DNA of 50,895 nucleotides from JADKFD01 sp050250665 (GTDB taxonomy: Bacteria > Pseudomonadota > Gammaproteobacteria > Xanthomonadales > SZUA-5): contig JBFWOF010000049.1 in the NCBI GenBank assembly GCA_050250665.1, positions 1 through 50,895 of the forward strand, given 5' to 3'. A program made the translations under genes and the position numbers. The notes beneath the pieces were generated by a model. The model worked only from the letters and a program-made list of their open reading frames with translations, was not told where the DNA came from and searched no databases. Shown piece by piece: positions 35,118-47,649 of the stretch (position 1 is the stretch's first letter; each line of letters starts with the position of its first letter).

Positions 35118-35612
35118 GTGGGCAACATCCGTCGCCACTTTCACCCAGACACGCTGGTATTCCTGACCCTGGTCTGCCACCGACGCAGCGCTTGGCTGCG
35201 CTCACCCCTGGCCAAGGACCTGCTGCTCCGCCTGTTGCAGCTCCTGCTTGCTGAGCACGGCTTCAGGCTCTACGCCTGGGCCATTCTGGATGACCATGTC
35301 CACCTGCTCGTCAGTGATCCGATCGGCGACACGGCAGTCTGGGTGCAGCGACTCAAGTTGCTGTTTGTCCGTCGGCACCCCGACCGGCCGAGTCGCGTCT
35401 GGCAGAAGCGCTATTGGGATCATGTCGTTCGCGACGAGCATGATCTTCACCGACACCTGGATTACATCCACCACAATCCGGTGAAGCATGGCTACGTCAG
35501 GCACTCGGGTGATTACACCTGGAGTTCATTCGCGAAATTCGCAAGACGAGGCTGGTACGCACCCGATTGGGTTGCTATCGCCGTCGACGAAGGCGAATAC
35601 GGTGAAACATAG
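35118..35612 (+). CDS. REP-associated tyrosine transposase (RAYT, Y1 HUH family)
   Basis: A 164-aa single-strand-DNA endonuclease of the IS200-like Y1 superfamily that in other bacteria cuts REP hairpins. The HUH motif is H60-V-H62 in WAILDDHVHLLVS and the nucleophile is Y116 in LDYIHHNPVKHGYV; the family phrase VWQKRYWDHVVRDEHDLHRHLDYIHHNP is intact, so it should be active. Start GTG 35118; the ATG two bases earlier is in another frame. It is flanked on both sides by REP halves whose spacer is continuous with that of an intact doublet, i.e. a domesticated transposase within its own repeat. No TnpB or IS ends are seen. Confidence 0.92.
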   Translation: MGNIRRHFHPDTLVFLTLVCHRRSAWLRSPLAKDLLLRLLQLLLAEHGFRLYAWAILDDHVHLLVSDPIGDTAVWVQRLKLLFVRRHPDRPSRVWQKRYWDHVVRDEHDLHRHLDYIHHNPVKHGYVRHSGDYTWSSFAKFARRGWYAPDWVAIAVDEGEYGET

Positions 35613-35705
35613 GACGCCCTGCACGCAGGCCATCAGCGCCGACGGCATTGCGTCACAGGATAACGCGGCAATCCCCGATTTGACCGCAGGCTCCAACCCG
35701 ACGAT

Positions 35706-35739
35706 GTCACGTAGGTCCTGACGGGCGAACGTGACCTAC
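35706..35739 (-). repeat. REP family A right half flanking the RAYT
   Basis: Reads on the minus strand GTAG, GTCACGT ... ACGTGAC with an imperfect apical stem. The preceding 35668-35705 (GCGGCAATCCCC...CCAACCCGACGAT) matches the second half of the spacer of the intact doublet at 34813-34928. Confidence 0.85.
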
Positions 35740-35753
35740 CAGGGCTATGCCCC

Positions 35754-35948
35754 GTAGGTCACGTTGCGCCGAAGGCGCTACGTGACAAGGTGACGCGCCA
35801 TTCCCCGCCACGACGAAAACCCCGACCGACGACGTCACGTAGGCCCTGACGGGCCAACGTGACCTACCAGAGCCCGGCGATTCCCAATTCGGCCGCAAGC
35901 CCTAGCCCGACGACGTCACGTAGGCCCTCGCGGGCCAACGTGACCTAC
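35754..35948. repeat. REP family A: doublet plus extra right arm
   Basis: An intact doublet 35754-35867 and an additional right arm 35915-35948 with a spacer (AATTCGGCCGCAAGCCCTAG). It ends 15 bp before the clpB stop. With the half at 35706 it fills 35613-35963; no gene is seen. Confidence 0.9.
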
Positions 35949-35963
35949 GACTACCAAGACGGC

Positions 35964-38540
<2,577 letters not shown>

Positions 38541-38587
38541 GGGAATCTCCTGTGGACCGTCACGCGGTCATCATTCATGCAACAGGA

Positions 38588-38614
38588 GTGCGGGTGCGTT
38601 GATCTAGTTCAAGG
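38588..38614 (-). promoter_or_regulatory. Possible heat-shock (sigma-32) promoter of clpB
   Basis: On the minus strand CTTGAA (38609-38614), a 13-base spacer and CCCGCACT (38588-38595) resemble CTTGAA-N13/14-CCCCATnT. The -10 half is a weak match (5 of 8). An imperfect palindrome TTGATCTAGTTCAA overlaps the -35. The expected transcript leader is about 45 bases. Confidence 0.4.
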
Positions 38615-38647
38615 GGCTTGAAAAAGCGCCAGGCGCAAGGGGGTGGA

Positions 38648-38723
38648 TTGGTTGTTGGTTGTTGGTTGTTGGTTGTTGGTTGTTGGTTGTTGGTTGTTGG
38701 TTGTTGGTTGTTGGTTGTTGGTT
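38648..38723. repeat. GGTTGTT heptamer array, about 10 units
   Basis: A nearly perfect 7-bp tandem repeat just upstream of the clpB promoter region. Peptides repeating NNQQPTT in minus-strand frames are artefacts of it. Confidence 0.95.
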
Positions 38724-38760
38724 CGCAGGGCGGGATCGGGCTTTGCCGGCCATTGCATGC

Positions 38761-38836
38761 GAAGGCGATCGCGGATGAATCCGCTCCCACAGGCTCGCCG
38801 CACACTGTGGGAGCGGATTCATCCGCGATCGCCTTC
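38761..38836. repeat. Perfect 32-bp inverted repeat (REP family C pair)
   Basis: The left arm 38761-38792 and right arm 38805-38836 are perfect inverted copies (core GAGCGGATTCATCCGCGATCGCC) separated by 12 bases. It lies between clpB and the 3' end of the upstream membrane-protein gene, where a stem this strong could act as a transcript end or barrier. The rest of 38837-38987 holds a family E arm (about 38957) and no gene. Confidence 0.9.
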
Positions 38837-38987
38837 ATCTGTGCACAAACGTCAAAATGTAGTTCACAGCGGGCCATCATCTCAAAATGTCACACGCCGT
38901 CACAAAACCCCGAGCGCCGGACGTCAAGATGGGCGGACCCCTTGGATGCCAAAGCGTCCAGACAAGTCCGGACCCATCGTAGACTCC

Positions 38988-40349
38988 CTAACGCCAGAAA
39001 GGTATCAACGCCGGCTGCATCGGATCTTCCGCATCCGGGGGCTGTGGTCGGATCACCAGTAGCTCGTGGCGGCCGGGCGGCAGCTCTCGCACGTCGATCA
39101 TGGCGACGAAGCCGCGCATGCCGGTGAGCGGGTCGCGGGCGATGTCGTAGCGGAGATCGGTGAGGGGCTGACCGTCGAGTTCCAGCGGATAGAGCTTGTC
39201 GGCCGCACATCGCAGCAGTTCCGTGATGCGTGTGCGCTCCGCCACCCGCTGCTCATCTTCGGTGGAATGCTGCGCGCGTCGCGCGGCCTCAGGGCAATCA
39301 CGCTCCAGGGCCGCGTCCAATCGCTTGGGCACATAAGGTACGAACAGGCGCAGATAGGGCCCGCGGATGATCTCGCTCGGGATGTAGGGATGACCCTGTT
39401 GGGCCTCGCGCAGTTCCCGGGCATCGGCGTAATACACCGAGTCCAGCTCGCGCCCGGCGGCTTCCTTGGGCAGGTACTGCTCACCAGGAAGATTGATCGC
39501 ACCCGACCTGACCAAGATTTCCACAAGGATCACGCCCATCAACAGGTAGAGCGCACCCAACATCAGCAGATTGCCGCGCATCAGACCGAGTCGGCTGAAT
39601 ACCGTCAGCAGAATCGGATTGGTCAGACGCCCCCAGACCATGACGCTGCTCACGGCGAAAATCCGGCGCAACGCGCCTGCAAGCCAGTGTTGTCGTGGAA
39701 TACGCGCACCGAAGCGGCGGTCGATCCAGGTGGCAAGAATCAAGGGCACCACAAAGAACAGCAGCAAGCCCATGGTGATCCACGAGTTCTCACTGCCCTT
39801 GAGCAGAAAGTGGCCTACGACGCTGCCTGCACCGATCAGAACCATGGTGAACACCATGATCGCCAGCGACATCAGCACCAGCAGCAGGCCGAAGGCGAAC
39901 ACCAGACTGGCCCGGTTGTCGGCGCGATCAATCATCTGGTCAAGGGTTAATGTAGTGCGCTTGGCGTACTCGCGGTAGATCGGACCACGCGGCAGCTTGT
40001 CCCAGAGCACACCCTCGGGATAGACCGAACGCAACCCCAGCGCCGCCACCCAGACCGCGCGCGAGGCCAGATGCAACACGAAAGTGCAGATGAGCGCGTA
40101 GCTGGTGACCTTCAGATAGAAGTAGAGCATGAACACGCCGTAGTTCAGCCCGCCACTCAGACGGGGGCGCAAGGCGTAGATCACATCGTCGAGCAGTCCA
40201 GGCACCTGCAGCATCGAAAACACCAGCGCGCCAGAGAGCAGCAACTCCACTTCCCAGGTGGGTGTGGTGTCCTTGGGCAACTGGAAGACGCGGTCGTCGG
40301 TCGACGGAGCCTGATCGTCGGTACTGTGTGCGGTCTGGTCCGATGCCAT
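38988..40349 (-). CDS. Polytopic membrane protein of unknown function
   Basis: A 453-aa protein with an Asp/Thr-rich N-terminal tail (MASDQTAHSTDDQ...) and about five to seven membrane helices between residues 35 and 290, for example VFMLYFYLKVTSYALICTFVLHLASRAV, LVFAFGLLLVLMSLAIMVFTMVLIG and LLMLGALYLLMGVILVEILV. The C-terminal 160 residues are soluble (GEQYLPKEAAGRELDSVYYADARELREAQQGHP ... RYDIARDPLTGMRGFVAMIDVRELPPGRHELLVIRP), with a beta-rich last part. No family recognised. It is monocistronic between REP family B (5') and the 32-bp inverted repeat (3'). Confidence 0.75.
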   Translation of the reverse strand: MASDQTAHSTDDQAPSTDDRVFQLPKDTTPTWEVELLLSGALVFSMLQVPGLLDDVIYALRPRLSGGLNYGVFMLYFYLKVTSYALICTFVLHLASRAVWVAALGLRSVYPEGVLWDKLPRGPIYREYAKRTTLTLDQMIDRADNRASLVFAFGLLLVLMSLAIMVFTMVLIGAGSVVGHFLLKGSENSWITMGLLLFFVVPLILATWIDRRFGARIPRQHWLAGALRRIFAVSSVMVWGRLTNPILLTVFSRLGLMRGNLLMLGALYLLMGVILVEILVRSGAINLPGEQYLPKEAAGRELDSVYYADARELREAQQGHPYIPSEIIRGPYLRLFVPYVPKRLDAALERDCPEAARRAQHSTEDEQRVAERTRITELLRCAADKLYPLELDGQPLTDLRYDIARDPLTGMRGFVAMIDVRELPPGRHELLVIRPQPPDAEDPMQPALIPFWR

Positions 40350-40401
40350 GCGTGGGATCTCCGGGGACTCGCCCGATCATCGCGGAATGTGACGGGATGT
40401 T

Positions 40402-40693
40402 GTAGTGCGCAAGTGCCAAAGCCCGGCAGAAGCAGAGGAGCAAGCTCCGCTGTACGAGAGCTTCGGTATGCGAGGCTGTGGTAGCGCCGAGCTTGCTCGG
40501 CAGGATGTGCGGTTCCTGGGCATGGCGCAGAGCCGAAAAGCCCAGCAGAAGCAGCGGAGCAAGCTCCGCTCTACAAGAGCTTCGGTGTACGAGGCTGTGG
40601 TAGTGCCGAGCTTGCTCGGCAGGATGTGCGGCTCCTGGGCATGGTGCAGAGCGGAAAAGCCCGGCAGAAGCAGCGGAGCAAGCTCCGCTGTAC
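40402..40693. repeat. REP family B array upstream of metF
   Basis: One degenerate unit (40402-40455) and two full units (40481-40574, 40600-40693), period about 119 bp. It uses GTAGCGCCGAGC or GTAGTGCCGAGC on the left and GCGGAGCAAGCTCCGC, then CTCTAC or TGTAC, on the right. It occupies most of 40350-40785, so little space (about 90 bp) is left for the metF promoter; no riboswitch was recognised. Confidence 0.85.
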
Positions 40694-40785
40694 GAATGCC
40701 ACGCCTTCGCTTGCCCCGATGCACCAACTGCGGCGAGTATCCACGGACCGCCAATCGGGCGGATGTCTGGACGTCTGTACTGCCC

Positions 40786-41613
40786 ATGTTGCCGCTGAGT
40801 TTCGAGTTTTTCCCGCCCAAGACCCCTGATCAACGCGAGGCGCTGACGCGCACGGCCGAGATGCTGAAGTCACACTCGCCCGACTATGTCAGCGTGACCT
40901 TCGGCGCCGGCGGCTCCACGCTGAGCTACACCTACGACACCGTCGTCGGGCTCAGGCAGATCCAGGGACTGGAAGTGGCGCCGCATCTGTCCTGCCTCGG
41001 CGGAACGCGCGAAGAAATCCGCGAATTGCTGCAGCGCTACGTGGATCTGGGCTGCCGCCGCATTGTGGCGCTGCGCGGTGACATGCCCTCGGGCATGGCC
41101 ACGGCCGGCGAATTCCGCCATGCAATCGATCTGGTGCGCTTCATCCGCGCCGAGTTCGACGGCTATTTCCACATCGAGGTGGCGGGTTATCCGGAATTCC
41201 ACCCCCAGGCGCGCAGTGCTGATGAAGATCTGCGCCATCTGGTGCAGAAGGTGGCCGCCGGCGCCAACGGGGTCATCACCCAGTATTTCTTCAACGCCGA
41301 GGCCTACGAACGCTTCGTGCGCGATGTTCGGGCACTGGGCGTCACCGTACCGATCGTGCCGGGAATCATGCCCATCGGCAATTTCAGTCAGCTGAAGCGC
41401 TTCTCCGACCAATGCGGAGCCGAAATTCCGCGCTGGATCGAGCGGCGCATGCAGTCCTACGGCGACGATGTCGAATCCGTCCGCGAGTTGGGGGCCGATG
41501 TGGTGTCGGCACTGTGCCTGCGCCTGATCGACGCTGGCGCGCCCTCGCTGCACTTTTACACGCTGAATCGGGCCAAGGCGACGCTCAATATCCTGGAGCG
41601 GATCGGCGCCTGA
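40786..41613 (+). CDS. metF: 5,10-methylenetetrahydrofolate reductase MetF
   Basis: A 275-aa cytoplasmic flavoenzyme that reduces 5,10-methylene-THF to 5-methyl-THF for methionine synthesis. Family marks: LSFEFFPPKTP at residues 3-13, YVSVTFGAGGST (about 35), PHLSC (about 68), RIVALRGDMP (about 92), ITQYFFNAEAYERF and VPIVPGIMPI (about 185). Start ATG 40786 gives the expected N terminus just before SFEFFPPK; longer frames run into the REP array. It is slightly shorter than E. coli MetF (296). The RBS is weak. Confidence 0.93.
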   Translation: MLPLSFEFFPPKTPDQREALTRTAEMLKSHSPDYVSVTFGAGGSTLSYTYDTVVGLRQIQGLEVAPHLSCLGGTREEIRELLQRYVDLGCRRIVALRGDMPSGMATAGEFRHAIDLVRFIRAEFDGYFHIEVAGYPEFHPQARSADEDLRHLVQKVAAGANGVITQYFFNAEAYERFVRDVRALGVTVPIVPGIMPIGNFSQLKRFSDQCGAEIPRWIERRMQSYGDDVESVRELGADVVSALCLRLIDAGAPSLHFYTLNRAKATLNILERIGA

Positions 41614-41719
41614 GTTCGCTGTTCCGGTAATCGAAACTGCGGGAGTGAAGATCCCGCTTAAGCGAGCGCGTGAGCCCGCATTCGAGGGTCTAAAATCTCG
41701 TCGGAATCCAGGAAACAAG

Positions 41720-43102
41720 GTGCGTTTGGGATTGCGCTGTGGACTTTGTCTGGTGCTGGGCATGTGGGCGGCGGGCGCCGGCGGCACGACGTCGTTCGCG
41801 AACGAGTCGATTCCCTACCGTCAATTTTCACCGGTGATCGACGGAAATGTCGGCGAATGGCGAAGCCCGTGGTACACCGGAACCATAGCCGCAGATGACG
41901 GGGCGCAGGAAACCGTCCATCGCGCGGAACTGCGCCTGTGCTGGGACCGTGACAGTCTGATCGCCGCTGGTGTCATCCATGACCCGACGTTGATCAAGGC
42001 GCCGCCAGATCTGGACGTGAATCTCTACCATCAGTACGACTCGGCGCAGATCTATCTCGACGCTCTCGGCGACGCCGGAGCTCGAATGAACGACGATGAT
42101 GTGGATCTGCTCTTGTTGCCGGATGGTCGCGTCGGCGTGCTGCGCGGTGATGCACTCATCGGGGCCCTCGCCGGCGCCACGGTACCACAGCGGGTGGCGG
42201 CGCCGCTGTCAGTGGAATACGCCGCACGGACCCACGCTGGGGGATGGACCTTCGAATTGCGGATTCCCTTTGCCGGATTGGGCCTGGATGCTGCCGCCGG
42301 CCGTGAACTGGGCATCGACATGGTCTACAACGACTGGCTGGTCGAGCACCCGCCCGGCACCGCCGAGGCGCTGACAGCTGAACGGGTGCGCATTCTGGCG
42401 CAGCGGCCGAGCGTGCCGGACACCACAGACGAGGCGGTCGGCCGCGACGTATGGCCGCGAAGCTGGTCCGGCGACACCGATTTCGGCTATCCCGATCGCT
42501 GGCGACGTCTCAGCCTGAGCGGCCATCCGGGAATCTGGGAATTGACCCTGCAGACTCTGGGCACTGCGACGGCGCTGCTGCTGTTCGGCCTGGGCGGACT
42601 TGCAGTGGGCCTGGTCTGGGCCGCCTGGATCCGCGCGCGCTACCGGCGCCAGCTGCACCAACTGCTTGCCCGACTGTCGCCGGACAACGATCTGGCGCCG
42701 GTGCCAACTGACGCGACCGCAGACTCGTCGGACGAGGCCCCTGAGCGCGAAAAGGGCTCGGTCCGAGAGCGCGAATTCGCCGAAGCCGTGCTCGCGCATG
42801 TGCGCCAGCACCTTCAGGAAGCGCTGACGCCAGCCACCCTGGCCGAACACTTTCACGTCTCCCCGCGCACACTGCAGCGACGACTGAAAGTCGCCTTGAA
42901 CACCAGCCCCCAGGAACTCGTGCTGGTGGCGCGCCTGCAGGCAGCGCAGGCCTTGTTGCGCAGCGGGCGCTATCGCGTCGGTGAGGTGGCCACCCGCGTG
43001 GGTTTCGAGGACCTCTCCTACTTCTCGCGTCGCTACCGGCTGACCTTTGGACATGCGCCGTCAGCGGAAATCGCGGACCATGCCGGAGACTCGGGCCCCT
43101 GA
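41720..43102 (+). CDS. Membrane-spanning AraC-type regulator with CBM9-like sensor
   Basis: A 460-aa protein from GTG 41720, with AGGAAAC upstream and an N-terminal signal or anchor (RLGLRCGLCLVLGMWAAGAGG). Residues about 33-265 form an extracytoplasmic domain resembling carbohydrate-binding module 9 (FSPVIDGNVGEWRSPWYTG, then VHRAELRLCWDRDSLIAAGVIHD, FELRIPFAGLG). A transmembrane helix follows at about 275-303 (TALLLFGLGGLAVGLVWAAWI), then a charged linker and a C-terminal AraC HTH pair (about 360-455, LTPATLAEHFHVSPRTLQRRLK and YRVGEVATRVGFEDLSYFSRRYRLTFGHAPS). This is a one-component signal relay from outside sugar to DNA. It is followed by a secreted beta-helix protein and a pectate-lyase-like enzyme, its likely targets. 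Confidence 0.8.
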   Translation: MRLGLRCGLCLVLGMWAAGAGGTTSFANESIPYRQFSPVIDGNVGEWRSPWYTGTIAADDGAQETVHRAELRLCWDRDSLIAAGVIHDPTLIKAPPDLDVNLYHQYDSAQIYLDALGDAGARMNDDDVDLLLLPDGRVGVLRGDALIGALAGATVPQRVAAPLSVEYAARTHAGGWTFELRIPFAGLGLDAAAGRELGIDMVYNDWLVEHPPGTAEALTAERVRILAQRPSVPDTTDEAVGRDVWPRSWSGDTDFGYPDRWRRLSLSGHPGIWELTLQTLGTATALLLFGLGGLAVGLVWAAWIRARYRRQLHQLLARLSPDNDLAPVPTDATADSSDEAPEREKGSVREREFAEAVLAHVRQHLQEALTPATLAEHFHVSPRTLQRRLKVALNTSPQELVLVARLQAAQALLRSGRYRVGEVATRVGFEDLSYFSRRYRLTFGHAPSAEIADHAGDSGP

Positions 43103-43307
43103 TCGGGCATCGAACTTTTTGACGGAGATGGCAGGCGTTCAAGACAATTATTGCGCTCTGACGGGCCCCGATCACGGCAGAAATGAAGCCTCCCAGTCGC
43201 GGATGGCGCAACAGTCGCTGCAGTCCCCGACATTGGCGCGCGTGTGCTAACGCTGCGACAGCCGCCGTCGCAAGCTCTCGCCCATCGACAACGATGATGG
43301 AGGCGAT

Positions 43308-44669
43308 ATGGGATGGCGGCGATGTCTCGCATTCAGTCTGGTCTGGACGATCGCACTGACCGGTGCACCGGCTCCCGCGGCAATCATCACGGTAGGGCCT
43401 GACGGCACCCACGCAGACCTGCAGTCGGCGGTGACGACCGCACTCGGCATGCCGGGTGCCGACGAGCTGAGAGTGCAGTCGGGCACGATCAACGGCACGA
43501 CCCTGATCATCGGGAATCTTGCCGCAAACGATCTCAGCATCAGCGGTGGCTGGGACGCCAGCTTCGCCAGCCAGGGTGCCGCGACGGTGCTTGACGCACT
43601 TTCTGCCGGGCGGGTACTGAGTGCGCAGCTGACGGGCGGCAACCTGCTGCTCACTCGAATGCAGATGCGCGGCGGCAATTCCGTCGCGCAGGCGGCCACA
43701 CTCATGCTGAGCCTCAGCGGCACCGCCAGCGCCATCGTCGGCGAACTGAGCCTGAGCGACAGCACCAGTTCGGCCACCGATGGCGGCTGTGTGCAGATCA
43801 GCGCCGGCGACGACAGTTTCGTGTCCTTCTATGACAGCGAGATCCGGAACTGCACCAACACCCACAGTACGGTTGCCTTCGGTGTGGGCTTGAAAGTCCT
43901 CAGCCAGCAGCGCGCACAGGTGATCCTCGACCATCTCTCGCTGAGTTCCTTGCTGGCGCAGGGCCTGTCTCAGGCGGAGGGAACCGCGGTCAATCTGATC
44001 GGCCAAGGGCAAGGCCGTATTTCGGGTCGCCAGATCGCGATACACTCGACCAGTACCGATGCAGCCGCCGTCTTCGGCACGGCCCTGGCGGCGTCGGCGA
44101 GCGCGAACTCCCTGATCTCCCTGACTCGACTGGACCTGCGCGACAACCTGGCACCCGCCGCGGCGATGAGCAGTAGCCAGCTGGCCATCAGCGTCGACGA
44201 TCAGGCCTCGGTGAGTGTGAGCAGCTCCCTGATCCATTCCGGGCCGCAGAGCGGAATCACCATCACCGGCAGTTCCAGCCTCGCTCTGGCGGACCTCAGC
44301 AATCTGACCGTCGTCAATCACTCTTCTCGGGCTCTGCACGTGTTCGGCTCACCGAGCGTGGCCGTGCACAACACGATCTTCGAAGACAACGGTATCCCGA
44401 GCAGCCTGGCGGCCACGAGCGCCAGTCACAATCTCGGCTCCGACCTCGGTCTCGCCAGTCCGACCTTCCGCGGCGCCAACGACTACCGGCTCGCCCAGGG
44501 ATCTGCCGGCATCGACGCTGGAACCACGCTGGTGCCATCGGGTCTGGCGGTGGAAGACCTGCCCGGAAGCGATCGGGTGCAGGGTCTGACTGTGGACATC
44601 GGTGCCTACGAGTTCACGCCCGACCAGATTCTGCGCAATGGCTTTGAATCCGCGGGACTTGCACCATGA
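43308..44669 (+). CDS. Secreted beta-helix protein with choice-of-anchor-Q type end
   Basis: A 453-aa protein with a signal peptide (MGWRRCLAFSLVWTIALTGAPAPAA) and GGAGG before ATG 43308. The body is a right-handed parallel beta-helix type repeat rich in Ser, Thr, Asn and Gly (DLQSAVTTAL, LDLRDNLAPAAAMSS, ALADLSNLTVVNHSSRALHVFG, VAVHNTIFEDNG). The terminal part AGIDAGTTL ... DLPGSDRVQGLTVDIGAYEF matches the 'choice-of-anchor Q' domain, and it ends in ILRNGFESAGLAP. Such proteins bind or process polysaccharides or are surface-attached. It overlaps the pectate-lyase-like gene in ATGA, so they form an operon. Enzymatic activity cannot be claimed. Confidence 0.75.
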   Translation: MGWRRCLAFSLVWTIALTGAPAPAAIITVGPDGTHADLQSAVTTALGMPGADELRVQSGTINGTTLIIGNLAANDLSISGGWDASFASQGAATVLDALSAGRVLSAQLTGGNLLLTRMQMRGGNSVAQAATLMLSLSGTASAIVGELSLSDSTSSATDGGCVQISAGDDSFVSFYDSEIRNCTNTHSTVAFGVGLKVLSQQRAQVILDHLSLSSLLAQGLSQAEGTAVNLIGQGQGRISGRQIAIHSTSTDAAAVFGTALAASASANSLISLTRLDLRDNLAPAAAMSSSQLAISVDDQASVSVSSSLIHSGPQSGITITGSSSLALADLSNLTVVNHSSRALHVFGSPSVAVHNTIFEDNGIPSSLAATSASHNLGSDLGLASPTFRGANDYRLAQGSAGIDAGTTLVPSGLAVEDLPGSDRVQGLTVDIGAYEFTPDQILRNGFESAGLAP

Positions 44670-46162
44670 TGCGGGCGCTGAGCTTTCTGACCATTCTGAT
44701 CACTACGCTCCCGGCACTGGCACAGATCCCGGCCTTTCCCGGCGCCGAGGGTTTTGGCGCGATCGCCACCGGCGGCCGCGGCGGAGTCGTACTCGAAGTC
44801 AGCACGCTCGATCCCGATCCTTCCGGAACGATTCCGGGCTCACTGAACTGGGCCTTGCGCCAGAGTGGGCCGCGCACCGTGGTGTTTCGAGTGAGTGGCG
44901 TCATTCACGGTATCGCCAACGTCGTACACGGCGATCTGACCATCGCCGGCCAGACCTCACCCGGCGGCATCATCGTGCGTGGGCTGGTCTGCGACGGCCA
45001 TTACGAGCAGAACAGCTGCGACAACCTGATCGTGCGTCATCTGCGGTCACGACCGGGCTGGAATCTGCCTCTGCCTCCCGGGGGCGAACGCCTCGACGAT
45101 GCCCTGCGCCTGGATGGCATTCGACGCGCCATCTTCGACCATGTGACGCTGGCCCACGCGACCGACGAAGCCCTGCAGATCAGCTGGGCTTCGGATGTCA
45201 CGATACAGAACTCCATGCTCGGCGAGACCGTGGGCGATCATGCAGACCGCGGCGGCGTGCTGCTGAACTACTCGCACCCCGATCATCCGCAGGACCGGAT
45301 CGCGCTGATCCGCAATCTCTGGTATCGCGTCGGCGGGCGCACGCCGGAAATCAGCTGCGAAGCGAGCAATTACGATGGCCTGCCAGGCCTGATCAGCAGC
45401 TGCCAGAACACGCCTTTGCACCTGGAAGTCGCCAACAATCTGTACGCCGATCCGGGATTTCTGGTCTGGTACAACCGCGATGTAGACCAGAATTCCGCCG
45501 CCGGCCCCTATCGGGTTCGCATCAATGCCATCGGAAACCGTTTCCTGGCGCGAGCCTCATACCCATACGGGATGTTCTTGCACGATCTGCTGGATGTAGC
45601 CGGCAACGAGCTGCACTTCGCCGACAACCAGTTGTCTTTGTACCCAAGCCTCGCGAACTATCAACTGTTCTATTGCTGCAATGATTTCCCGACGCAGCTA
45701 CCCAATCTGGACCTCGGCGTTGCTGTCCGCCGGCCGCAGCGGCATCCCTTTCCTCCGGTCTCCTACCAGCCGGGCTCGACATTGGCCGACACGCTGCCTG
45801 GTCTGGTGGGCGCACTACCGTCGGATCCCCTGGAGCGGCGCTGGCGGGATTCCACGCAGAGCCAGACCTTTCCGCCGGTCGATCCGGGCACACCCCTGGC
45901 AGACGACACCTTTGATCTGGATTTTGATCCCAATACGCCGCCCAACGCACCGCTGGACAGTGACCACGACGGCATGCCCGACAGCTTTGAACTGGCACAT
46001 GCGGCCCTGGGACTGGATCCAGGCATGCCGGACGCCAACGGCCATCAACTCTCGCTGACCTTTACCGGCATCGCGGGATACAGCAATCTCGAGTGCTATC
46101 TGAATGCGCTGGCGGATCAGACGCTGCAGTTTGATTCAATTCTGAATGATGGCTTCGAGTAG
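44666..46162 (+). CDS. Pectate-lyase-like secreted enzyme (PL1 type)
   Basis: A 498-aa secreted protein with a signal peptide (MMRALSFLTILITTLPALAQ). The PL1 signature FPGAEGFGAIATGGRGG is at residues about 24-40 and the helix core shows DLTIAGQTSPGGIIVRG, NLIVRHLRSRPG, RAIFDHVTLAHATDEALQISWASDVTIQNSMLGE (the family DH-x-S/T...DE pattern) and IALIRNLWYRVGGR. It would cleave pectate or a related polyuronate by beta-elimination. Residues about 430-460 hold a calcium-binding type-3 repeat (DSDHDGMPDSFELAHALG). It ends QFDSILNDGFE. Start ATG 44666 overlaps the previous stop. It converges with glpK 5 bp away. Confidence 0.85.
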   Translation: MMRALSFLTILITTLPALAQIPAFPGAEGFGAIATGGRGGVVLEVSTLDPDPSGTIPGSLNWALRQSGPRTVVFRVSGVIHGIANVVHGDLTIAGQTSPGGIIVRGLVCDGHYEQNSCDNLIVRHLRSRPGWNLPLPPGGERLDDALRLDGIRRAIFDHVTLAHATDEALQISWASDVTIQNSMLGETVGDHADRGGVLLNYSHPDHPQDRIALIRNLWYRVGGRTPEISCEASNYDGLPGLISSCQNTPLHLEVANNLYADPGFLVWYNRDVDQNSAAGPYRVRINAIGNRFLARASYPYGMFLHDLLDVAGNELHFADNQLSLYPSLANYQLFYCCNDFPTQLPNLDLGVAVRRPQRHPFPPVSYQPGSTLADTLPGLVGALPSDPLERRWRDSTQSQTFPPVDPGTPLADDTFDLDFDPNTPPNAPLDSDHDGMPDSFELAHAALGLDPGMPDANGHQLSLTFTGIAGYSNLECYLNALADQTLQFDSILNDGFE

Positions 46163-46167
46163 CGAAC

Positions 46168-47649
<1,482 letters not shown>

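Noticed and set aside
35118..35612. IS200/IS605 insertion sequence
   Set aside because: No TnpB and no IS ends; the flanks are REP halves and the protein has RAYT-type motifs, so it is a domesticated single gene.
38604..38880. Minus-strand frames with NNQQPTT repeats
   Set aside because: They encode the 7-bp GGTTGTT array and the inverted REP; no start signal or conservation logic.
40694..40785. SAH or SAM riboswitch upstream of metF
   Set aside because: I could not fit a recognisable conserved core in the roughly 90 bp not occupied by REPs.
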